Made by a program: the position numbers and the translations under genes
Assembly: GCF_016908555.1 (NCBI RefSeq)
Contig: NZ_JAFBEE010000013.1
Span: 20,655 to 84,654, forward strand
Length of the DNA stretch: 64,000 bases
Source of the DNA: Alkaliphilus hydrothermalis
Lineage (GTDB): Bacteria; Bacillota; Clostridia; Peptostreptococcales; Natronincolaceae
Direction of reading: 5' to 3'
Shown here: positions 53,676 through 62,904 of the stretch, piece by piece
Layout: each line of letters begins with the position of its first letter
How positions within the stretch are numbered: the first letter of the stretch is position 1
Notes under the pieces: generated by a model
The model's database searches: none
Told to the model about the DNA's origin: nothing
Seen by the model: only the letters and a program-made list of their open reading frames with translations

Positions 53676-54584
53676 ATGGGAAAGGTAGTTAAGATTATTG
53701 GAGCTAGAAAAACATTTGGAGAAAAGCCAGTATTAACAGGTCTGAATCTAAGTATACCTAAACAAAGTATTTACGCTATATTGGGGCACAATGGGGCAGG
53801 GAAAACAACAACTTGTAGAATAATCCAGGGTTTATGTAATTTAGATGAGGGTAGTGTAACGGTATTTGGTGAAGAACCTACTAAAAACTTTAAGGCGATT
53901 AGTAGGAAATTAGGTGTGTTGAGTGAAGATTTAGGTCTGTATGAAAACTTAACTATTAAAGAATACTTACATATGTATGGGTCCATATATGGTATGGATA
54001 AAAAAAGTATTAATATGCAAATTGACAGATTGTTAGAGTATTTTGAACTAAGTGACTCATTAAATACAACGATTTCTAAGTTTTCAAGAGGAATGAAGAA
54101 AAAAGTAGCGTTAATCAGAACAGTTATTCATGATCCAAGTTTAATTATATTAGATGAACCATTAAATGGGTTAGATCCTGTTATTGCTGAAAAATTTTGT
54201 GAGTTTATATACAAATTAAAAAAAGAAGAAAAAAAGACCATAATTTTGACATCCCATCATTTAGATGAAATAGAAAAAATTATTGATGATTATTCTATCT
54301 TGAAACATGGAAAAACAGTTGATATAGTTGACGACACAACCGATGAACTAATTTATCAAATTAAAATCAGTGGGGACTCTATTGAAGCGTTTAACCTTCA
54401 TTTTGAGGCACTATCTAGAGCGTATCGTATACTACATAATAGGGATGATATTCTCATTTCATTAAGTTCTGAAAAAGAATTGAATAATTTTATTGGAAAT
54501 CTAATTGAAAAAGATATATATTTAACCGCATTAAATAGATGCAAATCTTCCCTTAAGGAGGTTTACATGAGGTATGGAAGCTAA
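53676..54584 (+). CDS. ABC-2 transporter ATP-binding protein (likely immunity)
   Basis: The 302-residue ATPase has Walker A GHNGAGKTT, signature FSRGMKKKV, Walker B LIILDEPLNGLD and switch His in TSHHLDEI. Such ATPase/permease pairs next to RiPP genes often give self-immunity by expelling the peptide. The ATG at 53676 follows AAAGGGG; an earlier ATG at 53655 lacks a site. It overlaps the permease gene by 11 bases. Confidence 0.88.
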   Translation: MGKVVKIIGARKTFGEKPVLTGLNLSIPKQSIYAILGHNGAGKTTTCRIIQGLCNLDEGSVTVFGEEPTKNFKAISRKLGVLSEDLGLYENLTIKEYLHMYGSIYGMDKKSINMQIDRLLEYFELSDSLNTTISKFSRGMKKKVALIRTVIHDPSLIILDEPLNGLDPVIAEKFCEFIYKLKKEEKKTIILTSHHLDEIEKIIDDYSILKHGKTVDIVDDTTDELIYQIKISGDSIEAFNLHFEALSRAYRILHNRDDILISLSSEKELNNFIGNLIEKDIYLTALNRCKSSLKEVYMRYGS

Positions 54585-55281
54585 TTATATTAAAATAATT
54601 TTAATTAAGGAGTTAAAAGAATTAATAAAAAATAAAGCTTTTATTTCCTATTATGTATATTTAATTATAGGGATAGGGATTATAGTGCCTATATTTTCCC
54701 CTTTTGATACCGAGGGGACAGTTAGTACGATGATGTTGACCTTACTACTAACCCCTGCTCTGATTATCCCATCAACATTGGTGGCTGATTTATTTGCTGG
54801 AGAAAAAGAAAGGAAAACACTAGAAACCTTGCTAGGGACACCTATCGATATCAAGGAGATGTATTTAGGAAAAGTGTTGTTTGTTGTACTGATTTCTATT
54901 ACAGTACTAATGGTTACATATATTTTAAATATCATAACTTTAAATATCGTCAGTCAATTTATAGTACAAAAGTGGTTTTACCCATTTAATATTACTGCAA
55001 ATAACTTTATATGGCTTGGTGGAGTAGGTGTAATTACTTTTGTTAGTACATTCGGAACTCTAGTTTCCATTAATTCTAAAAATACAAAAACATGTAATTT
55101 ATTAGTGTTTATCAGTTCAGCGCCAATTGTATCACCTTTAATCTTAATGTTAAACACCCCTTTACTAGATATTAATCATAGTGGTGTATATGGAAGTAGC
55201 TTAATGATTTGTAGTCTACTAATCTTCGTATATATTGCTCTAAGTTTTAATAAGGTAAAAATATTAAATAAATCTAGATAA
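54574..55281 (+). CDS. ABC-2-type permease (likely immunity)
   Basis: The 235-residue membrane protein has about six hydrophobic segments and the region FAGEKERKTLETLLGTPIDI, typical of NatB/ABC-2 permeases. It overlaps the ATPase gene by 11 bases, so they are translated together. With the ATPase it likely forms the self-protection or export system for the peptide. It ends the RiPP operon. Confidence 0.87.
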   Translation: MEANYIKIILIKELKELIKNKAFISYYVYLIIGIGIIVPIFSPFDTEGTVSTMMLTLLLTPALIIPSTLVADLFAGEKERKTLETLLGTPIDIKEMYLGKVLFVVLISITVLMVTYILNIITLNIVSQFIVQKWFYPFNITANNFIWLGGVGVITFVSTFGTLVSINSKNTKTCNLLVFISSAPIVSPLILMLNTPLLDINHSGVYGSSLMICSLLIFVYIALSFNKVKILNKSR

Positions 55282-55295
55282 TCTTGAATACTAAT

Positions 55296-55353
55296 GAAAA
55301 AACCCTCCGATTTTAAAATTTCTAAGAAATTTTTGATCAGAGGTTCTTTTTGT
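55296..55353 (+). terminator. terminator at the end of the RiPP cluster
   Basis: An AACCCTCCGATTTTAAAATTT arm faces GAAATTTTTGATCAGAGGTT, with mismatches, and a TTCTTTTT tail follows. Confidence 0.75.
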
Positions 55354-55433
55354 GAATACAACTATTAAAAATTAAGACAATTTTAACTAAAGGTGTTATA
55401 ATATTTGGGGTATAATAGTAGTGAGGTGATTCA

Positions 55434-56306
55434 ATGAGTGATATTGCAGGAGGCGGTTGCCAACAACTAATCCCTTTTAGTGAACGTAAACCCCTTCAAG
55501 AAATAGAAAAAAGCATTATAACCAAATACAGGAAAGATATATGGTCAAAATTTATTAAGGCAATAAAGCAATATAATTTGATTGAAGATGGTGATAAGAT
55601 TGCCGTTGCCATATCAGGAGGCAAGGATAGCATATTAATGGCAAAGCTCTTTCAAGAGCTCAAGAGACATGGTAAGGATAATTTTGAGTTAGCGTTTATT
55701 GCCATGGACCCAGGGTATCATGAAAGTATTAAAAAACTTTTGGTGGAGAACTGTGAATATTTAGAAATACCTATTCATATCTTTGATTCAGGGATCTTTA
55801 GAATCGTTGATGACCTGGCAAAAGACTATCCCTGCTATATGTGTGCAAAAATGAGAAGAGGAGCATTATATAGCAAAGCTCAAGAGTTAGGATGTAATAA
55901 GCTAGCCCTTGGACATCATTTTAATGACGTTGTAGAAACCACCCTACTAAATGTCCTTTATACAGGGAATTTTAGTACTATGTTACCAAAGCTAAAATCT
56001 TCCAATTTTGATAAACTAGAATTGATCCGTCCACTATACTTTATCGAGGAGGATGCCATAGCAGATTTTACCCAAACCAGTGGGATTTGGCCACTTAATT
56101 GTGCTTGTATGGTGGCTGCTAAGAAAATTGGAACCAAAAGACATGAGGTGAAGGCTTTAATTAAGGACCTAAAAGAAAAGTTTAATGCTGTTGATAAATC
56201 AATTTTTAGAGCAGCTGAAAATGTAAACATGGATTGTATATTAGGTTGGCAAAAAAATGGCGAAAAGTTTTCATATTTAGATTCTTACGATGAGCTTAAA
56301 GAGTAA
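55434..56306 (+). CDS. ttcA: TtcA-like PP-loop tRNA thiolation protein
   Basis: The 290-residue protein has the ATP pyrophosphatase PP-loop AVAISGGKDSILMAK (residues 58-71) and the two CXXC groups CYMCAKMRRG and NCACMVAAKK that hold an Fe-S cluster in TtcA/TtuA enzymes. TtcA makes 2-thiocytidine in tRNA. The Clostridia often have such paralogues, so another thiolated base is possible. GAGGTGATTC precedes the ATG. It stands alone, ending at a nested hairpin terminator. Confidence 0.8.
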   Translation: MSDIAGGGCQQLIPFSERKPLQEIEKSIITKYRKDIWSKFIKAIKQYNLIEDGDKIAVAISGGKDSILMAKLFQELKRHGKDNFELAFIAMDPGYHESIKKLLVENCEYLEIPIHIFDSGIFRIVDDLAKDYPCYMCAKMRRGALYSKAQELGCNKLALGHHFNDVVETTLLNVLYTGNFSTMLPKLKSSNFDKLELIRPLYFIEEDAIADFTQTSGIWPLNCACMVAAKKIGTKRHEVKALIKDLKEKFNAVDKSIFRAAENVNMDCILGWQKNGEKFSYLDSYDELKE

Positions 56307-56325
56307 AAAATTTGTTTATCCCTAT

Positions 56326-56378
56326 AAAAACCAGCACAATTACGTATTATTTATTTACGTCATGTTTGTTGGTTTTTT
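56326..56378 (+). terminator. terminator with nested TACGTA-type hairpin
   Basis: AAAACCAGC faces TTGTTGGTTT (with G:U pairs), inner TTACGTA/TTTACGTCA, then six T residues. Same hairpin family as at 7698. Confidence 0.75.
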
Positions 56379-56553
56379 CTTATTTAGACCTTATCATTTA
56401 TTAATTTAGTTATTTTGTGGTATAATATATTTTATTAGTTTGCAATAAACTGGTTTTATATGGAATAATTTCATAGGAGTACTTTTCCTATACTAGGGTA
56501 TAAGGTATCAATAGAATTAATATATTTAATATTATTTATATGGGGATGATTAT

Positions 56554-58887
56554 ATGAAAAAATGTTCGGTATGCAATAAAAACATTGCAGTTGTATTTGC
56601 ATCTAAATTAGAAAATGGAAAGACAGAAATGACTGGACTATGCATTGAATGTGCTAAAAAAATGGGTATTCCGATAATAGATCAAATAATGCAACAAACA
56701 GGGCTATCGGCAGAAGAAGTAGAGAATCTGACAGAGCAAATGAATGAAACCCTTGATGATTTAGGGGATATGGATATCAATGATACAGATAACTTGATGA
56801 AATTATTTAAAGATTCTTTTTCTTCTATGAAGGGCTTAGGAGGCTTTGGCAAAGAGCTTGACTCAGTTGATCATGATGAAGATGACGATTTCAAAGATGA
56901 TCACTTTGATAACGAGGAACAGGATAGCCATGACAGAAATCAAGATATAAAGAAAAAAAAGAAATCTAAGAAAAAGAAGTTTTTAGATACCTATGGTACA
57001 AATCTTACCGATAAAGCATTGAATAAAGAGGTAGACAGGATTATAGGAAGAAATAGGGAGATTGACCGAGTCGTTCAAATTTTAAATAGAAGAAGTAAGA
57101 ATAATCCTATACTAATAGGAGAACCAGGGGTAGGTAAAACAGCAATAGCAGAGGGTTTAGCTGTAAGGATTGTAGAGAAACAAGTACCCTCCAAACTATT
57201 CAATACAGAAGTGTATCTTTTAGATTTGACAGCTATTGTGGCGGGTACCCAGTTTAGGGGTCAATTTGAGGGTAGAATGAAATCCATCATAAAAGAAGCC
57301 CAAGACTTAGGCAATGTCATCCTTGTGATTGACGAGGTGCATAATATCATGGGGGCTGGAGAAGTTCACGGTGGTGTTATGAACGCTGCCAATATCCTAA
57401 AGCCAGCACTGGCTAGAGGTGAAATACAGATTATTGGTGCTACTACTTTAGAGGAATATAGAAAGCATATAGAAAAAGATTCTGCCCTCGAAAGAAGATT
57501 CCAACCAGTAATTGTTGATGAGCCAACAGTTGAGGAATCAATTGAAATCTTAAGGGGAATCAAAGGGTATTATGAAGATTATCATAAAGTAAAAATATCT
57601 GAGGAAGTAATCGAGTCGGCAGTAAGGATGTCGGAAAGATATATTACTGACAGATATTTACCAGATAAGGCAATAGACGTATTGGACGAAGCTGGTTCCC
57701 GTGCAAATCTAAAAAATCAAGGATTGGTGGAATTAGAGTCCCTAAAAGAGGAACTAACAGCCCTTGAAGAAAAAATACAGCTTGCTGCTACCCACGATGA
57801 TTATGAGAAGGCTGCTGAATACAAAGTTGAAGAATGTAAGCTAAAGGAAAAAATTAAAGAGATAGAAAAACAAAGCTTTGATGTGAAAATAGGAGTAGAG
57901 GATATAGCCTTTGTGATAGAAGCTTGGACAAAAATTCCTGTTCAAAAAATAACAGAGGAAGATGCTGAAAAGCTATTAAATCTAGAGAATCAACTACACA
58001 GGAGAATTATAGGGCAGGATGAAGCTATCAAGAGTATTGCTAGAACCATTAGACGAAATCGTTCGGGTTTTAGGAAAAAGAAGAAACCAGCCTCCTTTAT
58101 ATTTGTTGGTCCAACAGGGGTTGGTAAGACTGAATTAGTAAAGGCTCTAGCCTACGAATTATTCGGAAGCGAAGAAGCCCTGATTAGGGTTGATATGTCT
58201 GAATATATGGAAAAACATACTGTATCAAAGTTAATTGGTGCCCCTCCAGGATATGTTGGTTATGACCAAGGGGGACAGCTGACGGATAAGGTAAGAAGAA
58301 AGCCCTACTCAGTGATTTTAATGGATGAAATCGAAAAAGCCCATCCAGATGTGTTCAATATGCTGTTACAGATATTAGACGATGGAAGACTTACAGATAA
58401 TCAAGGAAGAACAACTCATTTTGAGAATACTGTGGTCATTATGACCTCCAACGCGGGAAGTCATTTAAAGACGAAAACAATGGGCTTCAAGAAGGATCAA
58501 TATGAAGCCATGGAAAGTCGCGTAAAGGACGCCTTAAAGGAAATATTCCGTCCAGAGTTTTTGAATAGGGTAGACGAAACCATTGTATTTACTCAGTTAA
58601 ACAAAGATGAGTTGAAGCAAATAGTTGACTTAATGCTAAAGGAGGTAATAGAAGACGTAAGTGAGAGAAAAATTACCTTAGGAATTTCAGATGAAGTGAA
58701 GTCCTTTATCTTGGAAAAGGGTTATGATGAAAAGTATGGAGCTAGACCAATCAAGCGGACAATCCAAAGATATATAGAGGATGAACTGGCTGAGTATTCC
58801 TTGAAGCATCCAATTGAAGCAGGGGATCATTTGGAGGTTACTTTAGAGGATGACAAAATTTTCATTAATAAAAAATCGCAGGAGTAA
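56554..58887 (+). CDS. clpE: ClpE-like AAA+ unfoldase with N-terminal zinc finger
   Basis: The 777-residue protein begins with a zinc finger (Cys4, 7, 30 and 33; KKCSVCNKN ... CIECAKK), then an acidic linker, AAA+ domain 1 (Walker A GEPGVGKTA, IDEVHNIM), a UVR-like coiled middle (EEKIQLAATHDDYEKAAEYK) and AAA+ domain 2 (GPTGVGKTE, LMDEIEKAH). It lacks the long ClpC N domain, matching ClpE. It unfolds proteins for ClpP, often in heat stress. I see no CtsR-type heptad repeat upstream. GGGGATGATT precedes the ATG. Confidence 0.88.
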   Translation: MKKCSVCNKNIAVVFASKLENGKTEMTGLCIECAKKMGIPIIDQIMQQTGLSAEEVENLTEQMNETLDDLGDMDINDTDNLMKLFKDSFSSMKGLGGFGKELDSVDHDEDDDFKDDHFDNEEQDSHDRNQDIKKKKKSKKKKFLDTYGTNLTDKALNKEVDRIIGRNREIDRVVQILNRRSKNNPILIGEPGVGKTAIAEGLAVRIVEKQVPSKLFNTEVYLLDLTAIVAGTQFRGQFEGRMKSIIKEAQDLGNVILVIDEVHNIMGAGEVHGGVMNAANILKPALARGEIQIIGATTLEEYRKHIEKDSALERRFQPVIVDEPTVEESIEILRGIKGYYEDYHKVKISEEVIESAVRMSERYITDRYLPDKAIDVLDEAGSRANLKNQGLVELESLKEELTALEEKIQLAATHDDYEKAAEYKVEECKLKEKIKEIEKQSFDVKIGVEDIAFVIEAWTKIPVQKITEEDAEKLLNLENQLHRRIIGQDEAIKSIARTIRRNRSGFRKKKKPASFIFVGPTGVGKTELVKALAYELFGSEEALIRVDMSEYMEKHTVSKLIGAPPGYVGYDQGGQLTDKVRRKPYSVILMDEIEKAHPDVFNMLLQILDDGRLTDNQGRTTHFENTVVIMTSNAGSHLKTKTMGFKKDQYEAMESRVKDALKEIFRPEFLNRVDETIVFTQLNKDELKQIVDLMLKEVIEDVSERKITLGISDEVKSFILEKGYDEKYGARPIKRTIQRYIEDELAEYSLKHPIEAGDHLEVTLEDDKIFINKKSQE

Positions 58888-58903
58888 TTTCCTGCGATTT
58901 TTG
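58871..58903. terminator. bidirectional intrinsic terminator (clpE / ilvE)
   Basis: AAAAATCGCAGG (58871-58882) pairs with CCTGCGATTTTT (58891-58902), overlapping the clpE stop codon. Confidence 0.9.
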
Positions 58904-58924
58904 TTATATATAAGTTAGTTTCAA

Positions 58925-59950
58925 CTATTTAACTTCTACGATCCAACCTTCTGGAGCTTCAACGTCACCGAACTGAATCCCATAAAGGGTATCGTAAAGC
59001 TTCTTAGTAACAGGTCCAACTTCTTTTTCACTGTGGAAGACATGAAGATTTCCATTGTATTCGATACCACCGATTGGCGTAATTACAGCAGCAGTACCAC
59101 AAGCACCAGCTTCCTTGAATTCATCAAGCTTCTCTACTAAAACGTCTCTTTCTTCAACTGGCATTCCTAGGTAGTCCTTAGCGATGTGCATCAAAGAGTA
59201 CTTAGTAATACTTGGTAGGATAGATGGTGATTTTGGAGTGATGAATTTGTCGTCATGGGTAATACCAAAGAAGTTAGCTGCTCCTACTTCTTCAATCTTT
59301 GTATGAGTAGCTGGATCAAGGTAGATACAATCAGCAAAGCCTTTGCTTACTGCTAATTTATGTGGATATAAGCTACCTGCATAGTTTCCACCAACTTTAG
59401 CTGCACCAGTACCATATGGAGCTGCACGGTCAAAGTCAGAGATGATGAAGTTAACAGGAGCCATCCCCCCCTTGAAGTAAGGACCAACTGGAACACAGAA
59501 AACAGAGAAAATGAATTCTGGGGCAGGCTTAACACCTAAGTTGTCTCCAACTCCAATCACGAATGGTCTTAAGTAAAGCGTTGCGCCACTACCATATGGT
59601 GGTACGAAATGCTCATTAGCCTTAACAACTTGAATACATGCATCGATAAACTTTTCTACAGGAACTTCTGGCATAAGCACTCTGTCACAGCTTCTGTTTA
59701 ATCTCTTTGCATTTTCGTCAGGTCTAAATAGTTGGATTTTGTTATCTTTTGTTCTGTAGGCCTTTAAACCTTCAAAACATTGTTGTCCATAATGAAGGGC
59801 AGTAGATGCTTCGCTGATCACTAGGTTATTGTCTTCTACCAATTGGCCTTCATCCCATTGACCATCCTTCCATTTAGACACATAACGTAAGTCAGTTTTT
59901 ATGTAACCAAAACCTAACTTACTCCAATCAAGATTAACTGTATTACTCAT
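58925..59950 (-). CDS. ilvE: Branched-chain amino acid aminotransferase
   Basis: Transfers amino groups between glutamate and branched-chain 2-oxo acids. The 341-residue class II (large) BCAT has ALHYGQQCFEGLKAYR, the PLP-binding Lys in TGAAKVGGNYAGS and GACGTAAVITPI. AGGAGGGA precedes the ATG. The monocistronic leader has a palindrome, ATGTAGGT-N6-ACCTACAT, just after a TATAAT, and may be regulated. It is convergent with clpE. It may serve amino acid catabolism together with IorAB (divergent). Confidence 0.94.
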   Translation of the reverse strand: MSNTVNLDWSKLGFGYIKTDLRYVSKWKDGQWDEGQLVEDNNLVISEASTALHYGQQCFEGLKAYRTKDNKIQLFRPDENAKRLNRSCDRVLMPEVPVEKFIDACIQVVKANEHFVPPYGSGATLYLRPFVIGVGDNLGVKPAPEFIFSVFCVPVGPYFKGGMAPVNFIISDFDRAAPYGTGAAKVGGNYAGSLYPHKLAVSKGFADCIYLDPATHTKIEEVGAANFFGITHDDKFITPKSPSILPSITKYSLMHIAKDYLGMPVEERDVLVEKLDEFKEAGACGTAAVITPIGGIEYNGNLHVFHSEKEVGPVTKKLYDTLYGIQFGDVEAPEGWIVEVK

Positions 59951-60369
59951 AAAATCCCTCCTATATTTATTAATAAATTTAATTGCAACCCTTTAAAGCT
60001 AATGTTACTAGTGTAACGAAGGAGATTATGTAGGTAGAATAACCTACATTAAATATATATATTACTATTATACCACACCTTCTTCGTCTGAAAATTCTAA
60101 AAATGACATCGTTTTCATAAAAATTTAAAGTTGTAAAATACAGAATTGAGTCTCTAATATAAATATCGTATTAGTTGCTACTTATTAGGTAAAAATATCA
60201 ATTGAATGAAGGGGTTCTAGTGAGTATAGGATGTATCGGAATATAAGCATTTTTATAGGATTAATTTAGCTTACTAGTTATACTAAAAGTAAAAAGTAAG
60301 AAAAAATGTTAAAAGCCTTTCTTATTGAGTATATATAAAAGGTGCTGATTAAATCTAGGGAGTGATGAA
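59951..60369. other. 419-bp region between divergent ilvE and iorA
   Basis: Contains a minus-strand TATAAT (60067-60072), the palindrome ATGTAGGTAGAATAACCTACAT (60028-60049, partly interrupted), and GTTACTAGTGTAAC (60004-60017). The palindromes fall in the ilvE leader and look like an operator or a short hairpin; no T-box is present. The iorA side shows only AT-rich DNA and a GGGAGTGATG ribosome site. Confidence 0.5.
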
Positions 60370-62193
60370 ATGAAGGAACAAGAAAAAAAAGTACTTACGG
60401 GAAATGAGGCCATTGCACAAGGGTTTTATGAAGCAGGTGGAACAGTGGCAGCCAGTTATCCCGGCTCTCCAACAGTAGAAGTTATTGAAAAATTAAAAGA
60501 ATACTACGAAGATGTATACTCCGAATTCTCCACAAACGAAAAAGTAGCCTTAGAGGTTGCTATCGGTGGTTCTTTTTATGGAACAAGATCAATGGCGGTT
60601 ATGAAGCACGTAGGAATGAATATCGCTTCAGACCCGTTGATGACCTTTACTCAAACCCCTATAAATGGCGGTTTTCTTTTGGTTTCTGGGGATGACCCTG
60701 GATTAGCCAGTTCTCAAAATGAGCAAGACAACAGGCTATTTGGAAAGTTTGCTAATATGGCAATTGTAGATCCCTCTGATAGTCAAGAATCTAAGGATTA
60801 TACAAAAAAAGCCCTTCAGATAAGTGAAGATTTTAAGATCCCAATGCTTTTAAGAATTACCAGTAGACTGTGTCATAGTAGAAGTCCTGTAACTATTGAG
60901 GAAAGAGTAGACGTACCATCAAAGGGAATGAAAAAGGATAAAGAAAAATATAATATGATTCCTCCAGGATCAAGAAAAGCTCAATTTTTTATGAAGGATA
61001 GATTAGAAAAACTTGAAACGTTTGCTTATGATACTGACCTGAATCGTTTAGAAGAAAAGGAGGACTCAGATACTCTAATTATCACTTCTGGTATAGCATA
61101 TCAAAATCTTAAGGAAATCGATCCTAACGTAAGCATATGGAAGCTCGGACTAATCTATCCAATCTCTGCTAAAAAAGCAAAAGAAATCACTAGTAAATAT
61201 AAAAATGTAATCGTTATAGAAGAAATGATGCCCTTCATTGAAAATGAATTAAAATTAATGGGAATTGCCTGTGAGGGTAAAAAATATTTTCCATTTACAG
61301 GTGAGTTAGATATCCAAAACATCGAAACAGGACTATACGAAGCAGGTATTTTAAAGGAGAAGAAGGAGTACGTAAAACACTTTGTAGAGACTGTTCCTAG
61401 AGCTCCGTTATTCTGTACAGGATGTCCCCATAGACCTATTTTTGATATGTTAAAGAAATTAAGGGTGAAGATTACCATTGGAGATATAGGCTGCTATTCT
61501 TTAGCCTGTCTATTCCCCTTTGAGAATACCGATACGATCATCAGTATGGGAGCCTGTGTTGGAATCACAAAGGGAATGAAAAAAGCCATGACCCAAAAGG
61601 GAGAGGGAGAACCAATCGTAGCGGTAATTGGTGATGGCACCTTCTTCCATTCAGGCATGACGGGTTTTGTAAATCTACTGCACAAAAAAGAAAGTGGAGA
61701 GAACATGACCTTCATTGTATTGGACAATAGAACAACTGCAATGACAGGTGGGCAACCGAATGCTAGCTCTGGACTATACAATGAACGGGATGATATGAAG
61801 GTTGGTATTAAGACGCTAATAGAAAGTATGGGATTCGACCGAGTGAAGGAAATCAATCAATATGACTATAAGGCTGCAACAAAGCTTGTAAAAGAAGAGA
61901 TTGCCTATGATGGTCTTTCGGTCATTGTTGCAAATGGGCCCTGTGCCTTGAAATATAATATGGAAGAACCTCATTTCTATGTGGATCCGCATGTTTGTAT
62001 TAGCTGTAGAGCTTGTATCAGAACAAATTGTCCACCATTAAGGATGATTCAGTATGAAGGAATCGAGAAGCTTAAATCCTCCATTGACGAGGAAATGTGC
62101 GTTGGATGTAGCATTTGTGCTCAAGTATGTCCTGTAAACGCAATTAAATCTTCAGCAAATATAGATAGGGAGGATGAGAAGATTGATCACTAA
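60370..62193 (+). CDS. iorA: Indolepyruvate ferredoxin oxidoreductase, alpha subunit
   Basis: Oxidatively decarboxylates aryl-pyruvates to acyl-CoA, reducing ferredoxin, in anaerobic aromatic amino acid breakdown. The 607-residue protein has the pyrimidine-binding N-terminal half (EAGGTVAASYPGSPTVEVI), the TPP motif GDGTFFHSGMTGFVN...NRTTAMTGGQPN, and two C-terminal [4Fe-4S] groups (CISCRACIRTNCPP and CVGCSICAQVCPV). It overlaps the iorB start. Standard for IorA. Confidence 0.95.
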   Translation: MKEQEKKVLTGNEAIAQGFYEAGGTVAASYPGSPTVEVIEKLKEYYEDVYSEFSTNEKVALEVAIGGSFYGTRSMAVMKHVGMNIASDPLMTFTQTPINGGFLLVSGDDPGLASSQNEQDNRLFGKFANMAIVDPSDSQESKDYTKKALQISEDFKIPMLLRITSRLCHSRSPVTIEERVDVPSKGMKKDKEKYNMIPPGSRKAQFFMKDRLEKLETFAYDTDLNRLEEKEDSDTLIITSGIAYQNLKEIDPNVSIWKLGLIYPISAKKAKEITSKYKNVIVIEEMMPFIENELKLMGIACEGKKYFPFTGELDIQNIETGLYEAGILKEKKEYVKHFVETVPRAPLFCTGCPHRPIFDMLKKLRVKITIGDIGCYSLACLFPFENTDTIISMGACVGITKGMKKAMTQKGEGEPIVAVIGDGTFFHSGMTGFVNLLHKKESGENMTFIVLDNRTTAMTGGQPNASSGLYNERDDMKVGIKTLIESMGFDRVKEINQYDYKAATKLVKEEIAYDGLSVIVANGPCALKYNMEEPHFYVDPHVCISCRACIRTNCPPLRMIQYEGIEKLKSSIDEEMCVGCSICAQVCPVNAIKSSANIDREDEKIDH

Positions 62194-62755
62194 TATAATG
62201 TTGGGTGGAGTAGGCGGTCAAGGTCTAATCCTAATGACGAAAATTATTTGTCAAGCTGCCCTAAAAGATGGTTATGATGTGAAGAGTAATGACGTAGTTG
62301 GTTTATCTCAACGGGGTGGCATGGTTTGGGGGAATATAAGGATTGGTGAAAAAATCTATTCGCCAAATATCGTACCTGGGGACGGAGATATTTTAGTTGC
62401 TATGGAACCTCTAGAGGCATTAAGGTGGAGTAGTATATTGAAGCCGCAGGCCAAAATCATTATGAATACTAAGGAGATTTATCCTACAATGGTACAACAG
62501 GAGAAGATGGAGTATCCAGTTGTCGCTATAGAAGACCTAAAGGATAAATATCAAGTGACTGCTGTCAATGCCTTTGATGAGGCTGTTAAAATAGGAAAGA
62601 AGCAAGTATCCAACGTAATACTCATCGGTATACTGGCAAAACATTTAGACATCAAGTTGGAAACATGGAAGGAATCAATAGCAAACAATGTACCTAAGAA
62701 GGCAATTGACATGAATATGGATGCTTTTGATTTTGGGTATGGGGTTGAAGGATAG
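62183..62755 (+). CDS. iorB: Indolepyruvate ferredoxin oxidoreductase, beta subunit
   Basis: The 190-residue gamma-domain subunit has the glycine-rich MLGGVGGQGLILMTKII and SNDVVGLSQRGGMVWGNIR, typical of IorB. It overlaps iorA, so both are translated together. The open frame also has ATG at 62174, but GGGAGG abuts it; TTG at 62183 has 9-base spacing, giving MITNIMLGG. It forms a complex with IorA. Function is secure by pairing. Confidence 0.92.
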   Translation: MITNIMLGGVGGQGLILMTKIICQAALKDGYDVKSNDVVGLSQRGGMVWGNIRIGEKIYSPNIVPGDGDILVAMEPLEALRWSSILKPQAKIIMNTKEIYPTMVQQEKMEYPVVAIEDLKDKYQVTAVNAFDEAVKIGKKQVSNVILIGILAKHLDIKLETWKESIANNVPKKAIDMNMDAFDFGYGVEG

Positions 62756-62796
62756 GAAAAATGTAATAGTTTCCAATAATAATAGTAGAGATATAG

Positions 62797-62848
62797 AAAG
62801 ACTGTCTTCTAATGATTGAATCATTTATTAGAGACAGTCTTTTATTTC
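62797..62848. terminator. intrinsic terminator between iorB and the chemotaxis gene
   Basis: AAAGACTGTCT pairs with AGACAGTCTTT, with further CTAAT/ATTAG pairing inside and T-rich flanks. Confidence 0.85.
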
Positions 62849-62904
62849 TTTTGATTATATCATACTACTTGTTAATACAATCACTAAAAGGAATGCTGTA
62901 ATCT

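Noticed and set aside
59951..60369. T-box leader of ilvE
   Set aside because: I see no T-box sequence (TGGNACC region) or specifier-loop structure; only short palindromes.
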